From Anaerolentibacter hominis (lineage in GTDB: Bacteria > Bacillota > Clostridia > Lachnospirales > Lachnospiraceae): 64,000 nucleotides of DNA. The stretch is from contig NZ_JAWDIX010000001.1 of assembly GCF_032380675.1 (NCBI RefSeq), positions 1 to 64,000 on the forward strand. The letters are read 5' to 3'. Both the position numbers and the translations under genes were made by a program. This document shows, in pieces, positions 48,440 through 61,900 of this stretch. How positions within the stretch are numbered: position 1 is the first letter of the stretch; each line of letters begins with the position of its first letter. Below the pieces are notes generated by a model. It worked only from the letters and a program-made list of their open reading frames with translations. It was not told the origin of the DNA and searched no databases.

Positions 48440-48605
48440 ACGACAGTTTTTCGGGACAAATTGACAGAAAATAATAAAAGATGTCGAAAAATACGGTGCG
48501 GAGGTTGAAGTGGAAATGTCCATTTTGTTGCCTTCTGTTTTGTTTATTTCATCTGAAATTCAGAGAGGGTTTTACGGCATACTATGAAACACATAGGCTA
48601 AACAA

Positions 48606-48670
48606 AAGACAGGCGTCTGCCATGGGGAGTGCAGATGGTTGTCTTACGCTGTTGTCTGGGAAGGAAGGGA
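48606..48670 (+). promoter_or_regulatory. Conserved structured leader of cluster C
   Basis: AAGACA (48606-48611) pairs with TGTCTT (48640-48645) and GTCTGC (48615-48620) pairs with GCAGAT (48631-48636), giving a nearly continuous hairpin with loop CATGGGGAGT. The sequence after it repeats the TTGTCTGGGAAGGAAGGG segment of the leader at 2025-2090. Purine-rich ribosome-binding-like bases lie in the loop of both copies. Confidence 0.5.
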
Positions 48671-48679
48671 GAAAATAGC

Positions 48680-49306
48680 ATGGAGAAAAAGGAAATAGGC
48701 AGAATTACCTTTCGGACAAACCTGTTCGGCTATCGAAAAGAAGAAGTGATGGATTTTCTCTATGACCTTCTGGAGCAGATGGAAGAAGAGCGGAAGGAAT
48801 ATGAAAGAGAATTAAAAAATAAAGACGAGGTACTTGCCCTCTACAAAGAGGGGAAAGAAAGTGCGGAAAAAATATATGCGTTATTTGTGGAACAGATGAA
48901 AAGAAATGAAAACCTGTATGGGGATAACCGGGAACTCCGGAAAGAAGCAGAAATGCTGAGGGAAAGGAAGAAGGAGCTGGAGGCAGAACTGATAGCATAC
49001 CGGGACCGAGAGGAAGAACGGAACATTATCGGGAAGCTGCCTGAAAGAAGGCATATTGGACTGGAAGAGTTTGAGAGCAGGAGCGGCAGACTCCTGAGAG
49101 AAGTATTTGAAGAAGCGAAACGGGAAGCAGAGGAAATCCGAAGAGAAGGAAGAGAAGAGGCAAGACAGATTCGAACACAGGCGGAGGAAGACAGAGAGGA
49201 ACTGAAACGACTGGTGAGAAGAAGCCGGGAAGAGTTAACCAGGAGCGGTGCGGAGTACGAGAGGTTGTTAAGGCAGATAGAGGAGAAGGAAAGACAGGTA
49301 AGATGA
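48680..49306 (+). CDS. DivIVA-like coiled-coil protein, cluster C
   Basis: This 208-residue homologue of the 2097 product has the DivIVA-type start EIGRITFRTNLFGYRKEEVM (residues 5-24) followed by Glu/Arg/Lys coiled coil. The two proteins are alike along their whole length, apart from a short variable stretch near residue 125. ATG 48680 follows AAGGAAGGGAG. It overlaps the signal-peptidase gene by 4 bases (ATGA), so the two are translationally coupled as in cluster B. Confidence 0.82.
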   Translation: MEKKEIGRITFRTNLFGYRKEEVMDFLYDLLEQMEEERKEYERELKNKDEVLALYKEGKESAEKIYALFVEQMKRNENLYGDNRELRKEAEMLRERKKELEAELIAYRDREEERNIIGKLPERRHIGLEEFESRSGRLLREVFEEAKREAEEIRREGREEARQIRTQAEEDREELKRLVRRSREELTRSGAEYERLLRQIEEKERQVR

Positions 49307-49893
49307 GAGAAAACCGGATAACAAGTGTATCGGTAGAGAGACTGAAAAAGCTGGTAGAAGAAGAGCGAAAAGGTTTAGGAAAAAGGCGTAGAAGGAAACA
49401 GCTTGTAAGTTTGGGGATCGTGCTGTTTGCGGCTATTTTCCTTATCGTGCTGTTCCGGGAAGTAATCGGGATGCGGATGGTATGGGGAGAATCCATGTAT
49501 CCATCCTATCAGGCGGGAGATATGATCGTGTACCGCCGTACCAGGGAAAAGATCCGGATAGGAGATGTAGTAGTGATAGAGACCGATGAAGGGGAGCTGC
49601 TAAAGAGAATAGCGGGGCTGCCCGGAGATATCGTGGAAATAGAAGAAGGAAGCGGGCGGGTGAGACGGAATGAAATCACCCAGGAGGAACTGTATGCGAT
49701 AAGAAAAGAGAAGAGCGAGAGCAGTATTGAATACCCGTATGAAGTGGGAGAAGGGGAAATCTTTGTGCTGGGGGATAACAGAGAGTATTCGATGGACAGC
49801 CGGAATAAGGAGATGGGGAACATCCGGCTGGAACAGATCAAGGGGAAGGTTATCCTTGTCATAAGAAAGATAAGGGATGGCAGGAACGAGTAA
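49303..49893 (+). CDS. Type I signal peptidase, cluster C
   Basis: This 196-residue homologue of the 2726 product has a cytoplasmic charged segment (RLKKLVEEERKGLGKRRRRK), one membrane span, the serine box GESMYPSYQAGD, the lysine box LLKRIAGLPGD and the late GDNREYSMDSR box. The Ser-Lys dyad is intact. Compared with 2726 the serine box reads GES rather than GDS. It shares the ATGA overlap with the upstream gene. Confidence 0.9.
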   Translation: MRENRITSVSVERLKKLVEEERKGLGKRRRRKQLVSLGIVLFAAIFLIVLFREVIGMRMVWGESMYPSYQAGDMIVYRRTREKIRIGDVVVIETDEGELLKRIAGLPGDIVEIEEGSGRVRRNEITQEELYAIRKEKSESSIEYPYEVGEGEIFVLGDNREYSMDSRNKEMGNIRLEQIKGKVILVIRKIRDGRNE

Positions 49894-49985
49894 GAGCATG
49901 AAGATGCGTCTGACTGGAACAGAAAAGGTACCCCGGAGAGGGGAAAGAAATAGAGATAAACAAAGATGGAAAAGGTGAGGGACAG

Positions 49986-52900
49986 ATGAGAGAGATAAGA
50001 ATCCGGAAGAGAGCAGACCGAAGATGGAGCTGGGTGGCAGGAATCGTGGTTATGATAGCAGCCAGCGTACTGTTAATCAGCGGGGTGGGGCATGTTCTGG
50101 CGCTGCGGGAGAGTGGAAGAGAAATCGGAAGTATCGGAGAGCTGGAGAGATACTTAAGTATAGAGAGTGAAGAGTATGAACCAGGGGGAAAGTATGTCCT
50201 GACGGCAGATCTGGACGTGACAGGAAGAGAGATCACGATAGGGGATAATGTGGAGCCGTTCGTGGGAGAATTAGACGGAGCAGGCCATGAGATAAAAGGA
50301 TTGAGCAGGCCGCTGTTCGGGAAAATAGGGCAGGGGGCGAAGATAGAGAACCTGGTAGTAGAAGGGACGATAAGAGAAGGAGAGCTGTACGGAGCAGGAG
50401 AGGGATACACAGAAGGGTATGGACTGTTAGCGGCGCATATAGAGGGAGCGGAGATACGGAATGTAGGTGCAGTAGGAGAGATCGAGATAGGGGATAGAGT
50501 AGAGAGAGAAGTAAGGGTAAGGAAGGGCAATGAAGAAGGAATAAGTAATAATGAAGAGGGAAAAGGGAATAATGAAGAACCGGGTAAGCCTGAGACAGGG
50601 AGTAATGAAGAGGGAGTAACTGAACCGAAGCCGGAAGAGAATGGAGAGAATGTAAATAACGAAGAAGGAAAAGGGAATAATGAAGAACTGAGTAAACCAG
50701 AGACGGAAGGGAACGGGGAGGATGTAAATAAGGAAGAGGGAACAGATAAAAAGGAAGAAGGAATAACGAATAAGGAAGAACCGAATCGACCAGAGCAGGA
50801 AGGCAACGGGGAAGGAACGAATAAAAAGGAAGAAGGAATAACGAATAAGGAAGAACTGAGTAAGCCGGAGCCGGAGGGAAATCAACCGGAGCAGGGAAGC
50901 AACAGGGAAGAGTTAAGTAAGCCGGAAGGGACTGGAGCAGAAGAGAAACCGGAGGAACCGGCAGTGGGTGAGCCGGAAGCAGTTGTGGACCCGGTTGCAA
51001 AGTTATTTGGGCCGGTGAAGGCGATGGCAGCGGAAGCGGATATCGTAAGTCCGGAGGAAGATACGTCTGAAACCGGGGAGGGGACCAATGTACCGGATAC
51101 CACACCTACAACGCCGGATACCGGAGCAGTACCCCAGCCGGGAGAACCCGCGGAGGGAGAAGGGACAGGAACCCCGGATGTACCGGAGGTAAGCCAGCCG
51201 GAAGGGCCAACAGAAGGGCCGGCGACAGATCCGACTGTCCCGGATGTACCGACGGAGCCGGAAGCACCGGTTGATCCGGCGCCGGATCAGAAGGAAGATA
51301 CCACCCAGCCGGAAGAGACGGCAGGGGATGAATACATAAGAACGACAGCAGAGGAGGTCTATGCGGGCGGCCTGATCGGAGTGAGTGAGGGAGAGAGCCT
51401 GATCCAGAACTGCTATGCGTTCGTGAAGATCACGAAGAAGGGAAATGAGACCGCGGCGGCAGCCGGCGGTTTTATTGGCGCGTTAAAAGAAGGAGGCCGG
51501 ATCGAGAACAGCTATGCGACGGGAAGTGTGGAAGGAGCGGCTGTACTGGGCGGCTTTGCGGGAATCAATGAAGGGGGAATCGGAGCCTGCTATGTATCGA
51601 ATACGTTAGGGGCAGGAGAAGAAAGAGGAGCCTTTGTCGGGCGATATGGAGAGAGCGCAAGTGCAAAGGAATGTGCGTATGACTACCGGATGAGCTGCGG
51701 GGAGGATAAGCAGGCGCAGAGGAAGGGAACGGAAGAGCTGACGGGAATCCAGGACAGCCTTTCGGGAGAGTGGCACTATACGGAGGGAGCGTATCCGCAG
51801 CTGCCTTATTTTGCGTTAAATGAGAAGACAGAAATACAGAAGAAATCGAAGGCGAGCGCGATTGCGCTGCGGCTGGGAAGCGGAACGATAGAGGGAGTAG
51901 AAGGAGAGATCGAATTAATCCAGGAGATCGAGGGAGAAGCGGTTGAGTGGAGTGTGAGCGGGGATATTAGCCTGACGGAAGAGGGAAAGGCAGTTTTAAA
52001 GAGCAGCGCAGAAGAAGAGGGGACAAGTGCGCCCGAAGAAGGGATCGTTTACAGTGGAGTACTGCGCGCTGTGCTGGGGACGGAGGAGAAAGTCTTCAGT
52101 GTAAGTACAGAAAAGGTCCTGATAAAAGATGAGACAACAGTCATAGAGATATACTCTCTGGAAGATTGGAATAACTTTTTCGATAATATCGTATCTACTA
52201 CAGTATTAAACCAGAATATCGAAATTATGAATGATTTGGATTTCAGTGGTCTGGGGAAATCTGCCTGTTCAAATGTGAATGTATCGTATAGAGGAATTGT
52301 AGAAGGTAATGGATATCAGATTACCGGTTTAAGGGTGCCCTTATTTGAATCGTTAGAAGATGCAACAATACAGAATCTGACAATTTCTGGAACAGTATCA
52401 TCTTCTTCTGATCATGTCGGCCTGCTGGCAAGGCGGGTTGTCCCAGGGGCAAGTGATATGTATACCGAGATAATCAACTGCCATGCTGAAGGAACGGTGA
52501 AATATCTTGGCAGTACGGATACCTGCTACACAGGAGGAATGATAGGATTCATTGAAAGTACTGTTGATGGAGACGGTGTCATCATAAAAAATTGTTCTGC
52601 TAATGTTGACGTATCAGGCTATTTTTGTATCGGAGGATTTGTTGGAAAAGGAGACCGAATTACCTTTGAAGATTGTCAAAGCTATGGCAGCGTTTACAGT
52701 CCAGTTGGCAGCAAAAAACCAAGTGTAGGTAAGGCGGGAGGAATTGCCGGAGATTTATCCAATAGTAATTTATCAAGATGTAAGATTGATATTCCATATA
52801 TGGAAGGGCGTTTGGATATCGGTGGTGTAGCAGGGTATGCCTTGAATTGTGCTCTCGATGAGGTGACAGGTTCCGCAGTTATTGAAATATTAACGGATAC

Positions 52901-55900
52901 CAGTTTGGGTGGTAATAACATCGGCGGCATTCTGGGTACAGGGAAAGGGATAACTATAAGCAATAGTAACTTTACAGGTAAAATACATGTTAACTTTGGA
53001 GATTTGTATAAACGGGCTTTTAATATTGGCGGTTTGTGCGGAACTGTTTCCGGAGATTTTTATATGGATAATTGTTTTACAAATAATTGCGTTTTGGAGG
53101 TAGACAGTGATGCTGGAGGTTTGATTGGACGGATAGATCAAGGGAGTGGATCTATCTTGAACTGCTACGTGGAAAATGTCTACATAACAGGATTAAATGA
53201 CATCGGAGGTCTGATTGGAGCCGGTACTTTAAAGAATGGAACAATTAGAAATTGTTTTACTTCAGGAGTAGATTTAGCTGCAGGCGGGGGTAGCATTGGA
53301 GGATTTGCGGGGATACTAACACTTAATAATAGTGAGATTGATTCCTGCTACTCAAGCGGCCGTATAAAAAGAGGTGACCAGACGGGAGGATTCATTGGTG
53401 AGATTTCAGGGAATGAAGAAGCGATTATACGCAATTGTTATACAGATGTAAGCGTAAATTCAATACAGGCTGGGCAATCAAGTGGATTCATTTTTGTGTT
53501 TTGGACAGTTGGTTCATATGTTCGGTTTGAAAATTGTCTGGCCAATGGAGCTCTTATAAGAGGAAATACAGTGAGTAATCCGAGTACGAATGGATTTATA
53601 CGATGGTCTAGGAACTCTGAGAAAAACTGCTATTATAACGAAGAGTTAACAGGAATAACAGATTCAGATGATACAGATGACATAATAGGTATTTCAACAG
53701 CAAATTTACTGTCGGGAACCCCCATCCAGGGATTTGAGGATGAGTCCGTATGGTTATGGGAAGCCGGACGATATCCGCAGCTGACCGTTTTTGCAAAATC
53801 AGATCAGGAAAATATACGGAAACAATCCGAGGTTTCCTCTATTCCAGCTGTATATTTTACAAATGAAAATACTCCCGCTGCTGTCTCAGATGAGCTCTTA
53901 TTTAATACTCAGATAAATGGGACATGGGAAATAGAAGACAATGTACTTTATATAGATAATAATAAGTTGAAAATTGATGAAAGTCTGAGCGGGCAAGAAC
54001 GTGATGTTAATCTGGATTTTATAACAGAAAGTGGTTATAAGAAGCTAATGATACTTCATGTAGATGCTCCGCTGATAATCCGTTCATTAGAAGACTGGGA
54101 CCGATACCTGGGGACTGGTGCTACAGAGGAGTCTTTAAAACAAAACTACAAGTTACAATTTGAGAATCAGACATGTGATTTTTCAAATTTGCAGGGAGAC
54201 GGTGTATTTAAGGGGAAACTATATGGCAATAATCAAACAATTACCGGGTTAAGCAGGCCTTTATTTTTAAGCGGAGAAGATGTCGCGGTTATTGACTTAA
54301 ATCTGGAGGGCAATATAACTGGATCAGGCTGGGCTGGACTCCTTTTTGGAAAGGTATATTTTAAATCATCTTATAACGGGGATAAATTATTACAGGTAAT
54401 CAAGAATTGTCATGCATCAGGATCGGTAAGTTGTAATACGAACTTAAGCACATATGATACGGATGGAGCAGGCGGTCTGATAGGATATGTGCGTAATGAG
54501 GCATATGATAAAGGGCTGATTATTAACTGTTCTTCAAACGTAAATGTTAGCGGAACCAAGAATGTTGGAGGCCTGATCGGATATCTGTATGCATACTCCT
54601 CTAGTGTTAAAGTCAAAGATTGTTATAGTACAGGAAAAGTATGGGGCCAGACCGCTGTGGGCGGGTTAATTGGTAATACATATAATTTTGCTTTACCTGA
54701 TGAAGATAGAGGTATTACGAATTGTTTTGCCATGACAGATGTAGAGGGGATTGAAGCAGTAGGCGGATTGCTTGGCCAAATAAGATACAGCAGAGCCGTA
54801 GATTGCTATGCGTCTGGTACCGTGATGGGAAATAGTAAAACCGGTGGATTATTTGGAAGTGTTGGTACATATGGCGGAGCTTTTAAGAATTGTTATAGTT
54901 CTGTAACGGTTTCCGGCAAGGAATATACAGGCTCTGTCATCGGTTTTTCGTCAAGTGATACTTATGAGAACTGCTATTATGATAAACAGATGGCAGGGGT
55001 GTTAAACAGCAGTGGAAATAATAGTGAAGTAGTAGATTTGACGGGGATTTCCGGGTACAGCACACAGTCAATGACCGGCGAAAATGCAAAAGGGATGGGG
55101 CTTGATGAAAAGTACTGGAGTTTTTCAGTGGGTCATTATCCCCAACTGAATATATTTGACGGCAGGACTCCTTCGGATCTGTCGTCCATAGCTATTTATC
55201 TAACAGAAGGAGAAACGGTAATTGACCCAGTTGGAGCAATACAGATTGACAGTGCTGCCGGGAACTGGTCCTCTGCACCGGACGATGCATTTACGGTAAA
55301 CGGATCAACGGTTACATGTAATAATAAATATGAAAAGGCACTGCTGTCCTGTTCGTTTGATGGTTTTAGTCGAAGTTTTCTGTTTGGCTCTTCGAGTGGA
55401 GAAGATATTGTTTACACGATTTATTCTATAGAAGATTGGAACCGTTATTTAGGGATTGGGGCAACTCCGAGGACTTTGTCGGCAAATTATCAGCTGGCGG
55501 AAGGCGGGAATTATGATTTTTCATCCTTAACGATAGGCACAGGAACTGAGTATGGTGGATTTACGGGTACCCTCGATGGTAAAAATCAAACGATAACGGG
55601 CCTTCAGGTACCATTATTTAATGTACTTGAAAATGCTACAATAAATGATTTAAATGTGGAAGGTAATCTGATTATTGCGAAAGGCGAAAGAACAGGATTA
55701 TTAGCTAGCATGATGGCAGGGGGAGAGGTGAACAATTGTCATGCCAAGGGAGAAATAACGTGTGAAGATGATGTATGGGGTTATAATCCAAAAGGAACCG
55801 GAGGCTTGATTGGGGTATCCATCGGAACAACCAATGTAAGAAACAAGGTACTATATTGTTCAGCTAATGTGGATATTGTTCTTGAAGAAAATGCGGCAAT

Positions 55901-58900
55901 CTATGGAACTGGTGGCTTGATTGGAAAGTGCGACTATACGAATATCAGTTATTCCTATGCTTCAGGGAATTGGCTAGGATATTATGAGACTGGTGGCTTG
56001 ATCGGAAACTGTTCCAACTCAACAATTACACAGTGTTTTTCTAATGGAAGCGTTGAAGTTAGAAATTCAACTCCCTATGCAGGCGGCCTGATTGGAAACT
56101 TATCTTCTTCTACGATAACAAACTGTTATTCTACTGCTGCGGTGGCAGCACTTAATCGGGCAGGCGGATTGATTGGAAACGCAGAGTCGGCGTGTACTAT
56201 TTCGGGATGCTTTGCTGCCGGTACGATAAAAGAAGCAACTAACAATCCGAATAGTAATACGGTAGGCGGTTTAATCGGTAAGGCAGCTGGTACAACGTTA
56301 ACTAATTGTTACTACGATTTGCAGATGACGGGTATGGAGCAGGTTTCAGCTGGTCTGAAAGCATTATCGACAGAAGAAATGTGTCAGGCAAGTATTGGCG
56401 GAATTACAACAAATTCGACAGTATGGGAACGCACTGCGGGATATTACCCACAGCTGAAATATTTTAAGAATAAAAATGTGAAAGCATCTGAGATTTCGTC
56501 TATTCCTTTAAAATTCGCCAATTCTGGGGCAAAAGCAAGCCGTGTAGAAGGAGATATAGATCTTTCAGCAGGAGAATTTGCGGGTTGGTCTTTTGAACCG
56601 GAAACACAGATAACAGTGAATGAACTGCAAAAAACTGCAACTCCAATATGGAGTGGTGAACTGGTTGTCCGATATAAACAGTCGGGTTTTGAGAAACGAT
56701 TTTTACTGACATTGAAAGCAGGGAACAGAATAATTCGCAATTTGGCAGATTGGAATTATTATTTAGGCCCGGATGCTTCGGAAGAATCTCTGGGAGGCGA
56801 CTATCAATTGTCCGCTGACGGGGACTTTGACTTCTCTACGGTTGAACAAAGTTCCGGTGTATTTACAGGAGAATTAGAAGGAAACGGACAAAAGATATAC
56901 GGTTTAAAGATTCCTTTATTTAAAGAGATATCCGGCGCAGTATTCCGTAATCTGAATCTGGAAGGAAAAATTGAAGGGACGCAACAGTATACAGGTATTT
57001 TAGCGGGGCGAGATATAAATGAAGGAACAGAACTGAAAAACTGCCATGTAGAGGGCGAGGTAAATACTAGTTTTCCTGAGGACAGCAATTATTATATGGG
57101 TACCGTCGGCGGTTTCATTGGCTATACAGTGAAAGCCAGTTTTATGAATTGCAGTGCGCAGGTGAAACTAACAGCATCGGAGAATCCGGGAGGAAGTGCT
57201 TATATTGGAGGATTGGCTGGATACGGGGATTCAATAGAGGCGGCAGATTGTGATGTAAAATCAACAATCATTAATATGGACGACAGCCGATGTATCGGCG
57301 GCATGTTCGGTAAAGTTATCGGTACGATTACAAATTGTACCTCAAATAGTGATATACAAAGCAAATCAGGCGCGGGTGGACTAATTGGAGAAGTTAGTTA
57401 TAGTTCAACTGCAACAACAAGAATTACTGGCTGCTCCTTTGACGGCGCAATTTCAGCGGTATCCTGTGCGGGAGGTCTAATCGGATATGCCTCTAACAGT
57501 TTGACGATTGATCAATGTTCAGGGACTGGTTCTATCCAGGGGGGCACCTCTGTCGGAGGTTTTATTGGATATGCCAGTTATTCGACGAATGTTAGCAATG
57601 GCTATTTTGTGGGAAAGATAAAGGGCAGATCAGAAGTGGGAGGCTTAGTAGGCCGTGCCAATAATACGATAAATATAACGAATTGTTTTTCATCCGGAAT
57701 GGTGGAAGGAACACAGTACGTAGGAGGGCTGCTCGGTTTTGGAGGGTCATCAAGCGGTAAAATATTAAGGTGCTATGCTGGAAATACTGTCTATGGAGTT
57801 GACACGGTAGGAGGCATTGCCGGAAGAACATATAATGTAGTTGAAAATGTTTTCAGTACTTCTGTTGTCAGGGCAGAGACAAACAAGGGTGCATTAATCG
57901 GATTCCAGTCACCTGCGGCTACTACAAACTCATGTTTTGACCTGCAAATGGCAGGCTGTACAAATGCAGTTGGAAATGCGACGGTTGGTGCTTCTGTTAC
58001 CGGAAAATTAACAAGTGAATTAACCGGTACTTCTATCAGCGGTATGAGTTGGATTACAAGCAACAGCAGCTGGACCTGTTCGGAAGGACTCTATCCACGG
58101 TTAACTACATTTGCGGCCAGCGAGGAGGCGCTTGTAAGCGCAGTACCGCTTCTGCTTGCTGTGAATGCAGATGGCACATATGATTCTGCCGGAAATCTTA
58201 CCCAGGCTTCGGTTGCACTTCCATCTGCGGCAGGCGGGCAGAATCTGACCTGGAAATTGGATGGAGAACCGGCAGATAGTTCGGTGCAGCTTATATTAAG
58301 AGAACAATTCCTTACTGTCTCTATCAATGGAGGAACGAGAGAAAAGATATTTTTACTTGTTAATTCTAACAGCCATACTATTCCGTTGAAAAATCTGGAG
58401 GATTGGGAGAAGTATCTTGGAAAAAATGCCGATCCGGAGTATTTAAGCTGGGATTATACTTTGGACTTTCCCGGAGAAAGCTGTGATTTTTCTGGATTGA
58501 CAGCCAGTGTAGGAACATCAAAAGCACCTTTCACCGGATCTCTGGAGGGAAATAATAAGAGAATCACAGGTTTAACAAAACCTTTGTTTCTTTATATGAA
58601 CGATGCCAGCGTCAGTAACCTGATTCTAGCGGGAGATATTTCTGAGTTCAGCTCCAATTATGTTGGGATGCTGGCGGGGACAATCGCCGGTGAGAGTGGT
58701 ACAAGCATCGTCAATTGTCATGTATTCGGCAGTATTTCTGTGGAAGGCACTGATTATATCGGTGGAATCGCCGGTTATGTAAAAAGTGTTCCGGGAAAAT
58801 CTGACAGAATTCATATCTTTCGGAATTGTTCTGTAAATGCCGAATTAACAGGGCAGAAATACATTGGAGGAATTGCGGGCTATGCCCAATGTACCTCATT

Positions 58901-61900
58901 TGAAGCGTGTTATGCGTCAAGTGCTATTACTGCAGATACCTATACAGGACAGATTGTGGGCAGGGCGTATGGATCTACAATGAAGAATTGCTATGGCAGC
59001 GGGAATATCAGCGGTAATCTTTCAGGTGGGCTGGCGGGGGATTTATACAATGGTATTATGAAAGACTGTTATTCGTCTGTCCAGCTTTTGTCTAAGAGTG
59101 AAGCAGGAGGTCTGCTGGGAAGTGTGACAGGAGAAGACAATACAATTGATCACTGCTATTATGATATGCAGCTTTCTGGCACTGATATCGGAATTGGAAC
59201 AGGAACTATAAGCGAAACCATTAAAATAACCGGTATGGGGACTGACGAATTAATAAATCAGTCTGCTGCGCTATTTACCGCGGAAAGTCAGAATTATTGG
59301 CTGGACAATGCATCCCAATATCCTCAATTAAAACAGATTGCCGAATCAGCGGTACCTGAGGTAAAAATTGCATCAGAGGTGTCCTCCTATACAATTCTAT
59401 TAAAAAATGGAGAATCTTCACGGCTGTCCAGGAGTGGTTTTGAATACAAGGAGGGATTATTTAACTGCAGTCAGGATCAACAGACCTTTCTTCTGAATAA
59501 TGGATCTGGTACTGTATCAGACAGTATAAAGGGTGGAAAAGTTCAGACTACGCTTTATTTAGAGAAGGGAGGGTTCAAAAAGGCTATTTCACTTACCGTT
59601 GTTGGAACTCCCATACAGATAAGAAGTTTGACTGATTGGGAGACTTACTTCGGGACAGGAGCAGACCCTGAAAATCAAGGAAAAGTGTATGAATTGAACT
59701 TTGCCGGTGCAAAAGAAAACTTTGAAAATCTGTCTGCCACGACCGGTACAAACGATGAACCATTTTGCGGGATAATATATGGCAATAATAATGTTATATA
59801 TAATCTTGATAAACCATTGTTTGGGGTTGTTGATGGAATGATTATTAACGATCTTACCTTAAAAGGTGACATAGCCTCCGACAGTAAAAGAATTGGGCTC
59901 CTGGTGGATAATGCTAAAACTGTTGCAGGGGATATTACTCTGAATAATTGTCATGTCTATGGAACAATTGAGGCAACTGGCACCAATGTTTACGCAGGCG
60001 GGTTTATCGGAGCCGCGCTGACCGGGACATATAATATAGTATTAAATGAATGCTCATCTGCTGTAAAAATGTCAGGATCATTATTAGCAGGCGGGGGATT
60101 TATAGGAAGAGCCCTTAGTGTAAATGTCGACAATTGTTTTACTAATGTAGAGATAAAGACGACAAATACTTCGGTTAATGGTGACGGCGGCGGTTTTATA
60201 GGCACCTGCGGCATTTTAGCAGTCTGTAATAGCTACACAAGTGGATCACTATGTGATTTCACCAGTATGGGCGGATTTGCAGGACAGGTTGAAGAGGAAT
60301 TTACAGCTGAGAATAGTTATTCCGCAGTGTCTGAACAGGGGGCAGCACGCGCAGGTGGACTGATTGGCGAGGTAAACGGTTCCTATACAATTTCTTCCTC
60401 TTATTTCGACAGCCAGTTAAGCGGGGGTACGGCGGCAATCGGCGGATTAACAGATGAAAACAGTTGGGGAAAAGCAACAAATGAGATAACCAGCTCTGCT
60501 ATGGCCGGAAATCTGGGAAGCAACTGCTGGTATTATGAGGATTATAGTTATCCCCAGCTTAAAGTAATGAAATCATCTGCCTCTGAGCTGGTCAGAAATG
60601 CGTCCGCTGTCTCGTCTGCGGCACTGTTTCTGAAGGATAAAGAAAATTCTCAGCAGGTTCAGAGTCCGATGACATATTGCACCACGGAAGGTACCTGGTG
60701 TTCTCAGATTCCGGAAGCAGTAAAGATAGTAAATGACCAAATAATCCCCATGAGATCAAACCGGATTAATATTACCTATTCCAGTCAGGGATTGACAAAG
60801 ACCATAGCTATCCGGGTCATTGATAATTCTTTGGCAACTTCTATCCGCTCACTGGATGACTGGGAGCGGTATCTGGGCAGAGAGGCTACCGCTGACGATT
60901 TGAATGGGATATATCAACTGGATTTCACAGGTGATGAATGTGATTTTTCGACACTGGAAGTTAGCGTGGGGCTTACTTCTGATAAGCCATTTACCGGTAT
61001 GTTATTTGGAAATAATCAGACAATAACCGGATTAAAAAAGCCACTGTTTCAATATATTTCAGGGGCGACATTAAGTGATATCATTGTAAAAAATGGAGAA
61101 ATTCGGCTTAATACAACGGAAGAGCATGTAGGAATGTTGGTTGGAACCATAATTTCAGGAAAATCCAGCTGTGTAGAATCATGTCACGTTTCAGGTATTG
61201 TTGAAAATGGCGTGAAGACATCTTACTATTCAACAGACTTGGGAGGAATGATAGGAAGAGCTGAAGGAGGCGAGGGGAATCCTACTATAATCAGCAATTG
61301 TTCGGCCGACGTAGAAGTGACGGGGATGAGATCCAACAAAGCAGGAAAGGGCGGTCTTCTTGTTGGATTTACAAACTGGACTAATATAAGTCAATGTCAT
61401 GTCATCGGGAGGCTTGCTGGCAATTTAGAATCGAACGGAGGTATATGTGGTTATTTCAGGAATGGAACAATAACAGGTTGTTCTGCGGATGTCGTCTTAA
61501 AGGATTGCAGGCAGACGGGTGGTATTGCCGGTGCGGCAGTAGATGACTGTAAAATCATAGATTGTCATGTGGAAGGAAGCATATCGGGAGATAATTACCT
61601 GGGAGGAATTGTGGGCTACCGTTCAGGCGTAGTCTCATCCTTCCAGATTGAAAACTGCTATATGCAGGGAAACATAGAAGCCAGCAATGTGTCAGGCGCG
61701 GGCGGCATACTTGGATATGGCGCTGCACAATTTAAAAACTGTTACTTTAACGGGGATATATATGCGGTATTCGGATCTGTTGGAGGGCTGTGCGGCTATG
61801 CGGGAATGAACCTATCGGCTGAGAACTGCTATGCAGTAGGAAATCTACAGGTGGAGTATCCTGGTTATGGCATAGGCGGATTAATTGGAAATACCAGCTA

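Noticed and set aside
48482..48490. Spo0A-box-like TGTCGAA before cluster C
   Set aside because: The exact 7-mer has no equally good counterpart in the cluster B upstream region, so it is probably chance.
48481..48678. 65-residue frame before cluster C whose end (RQASA ... LLSGKEG) resembles the start of a frame at 2022
   Set aside because: The match comes from the conserved leader DNA; at 2022 it joins the DivIVA-like frame while here it stops before it, and neither has a good ribosome binding site.
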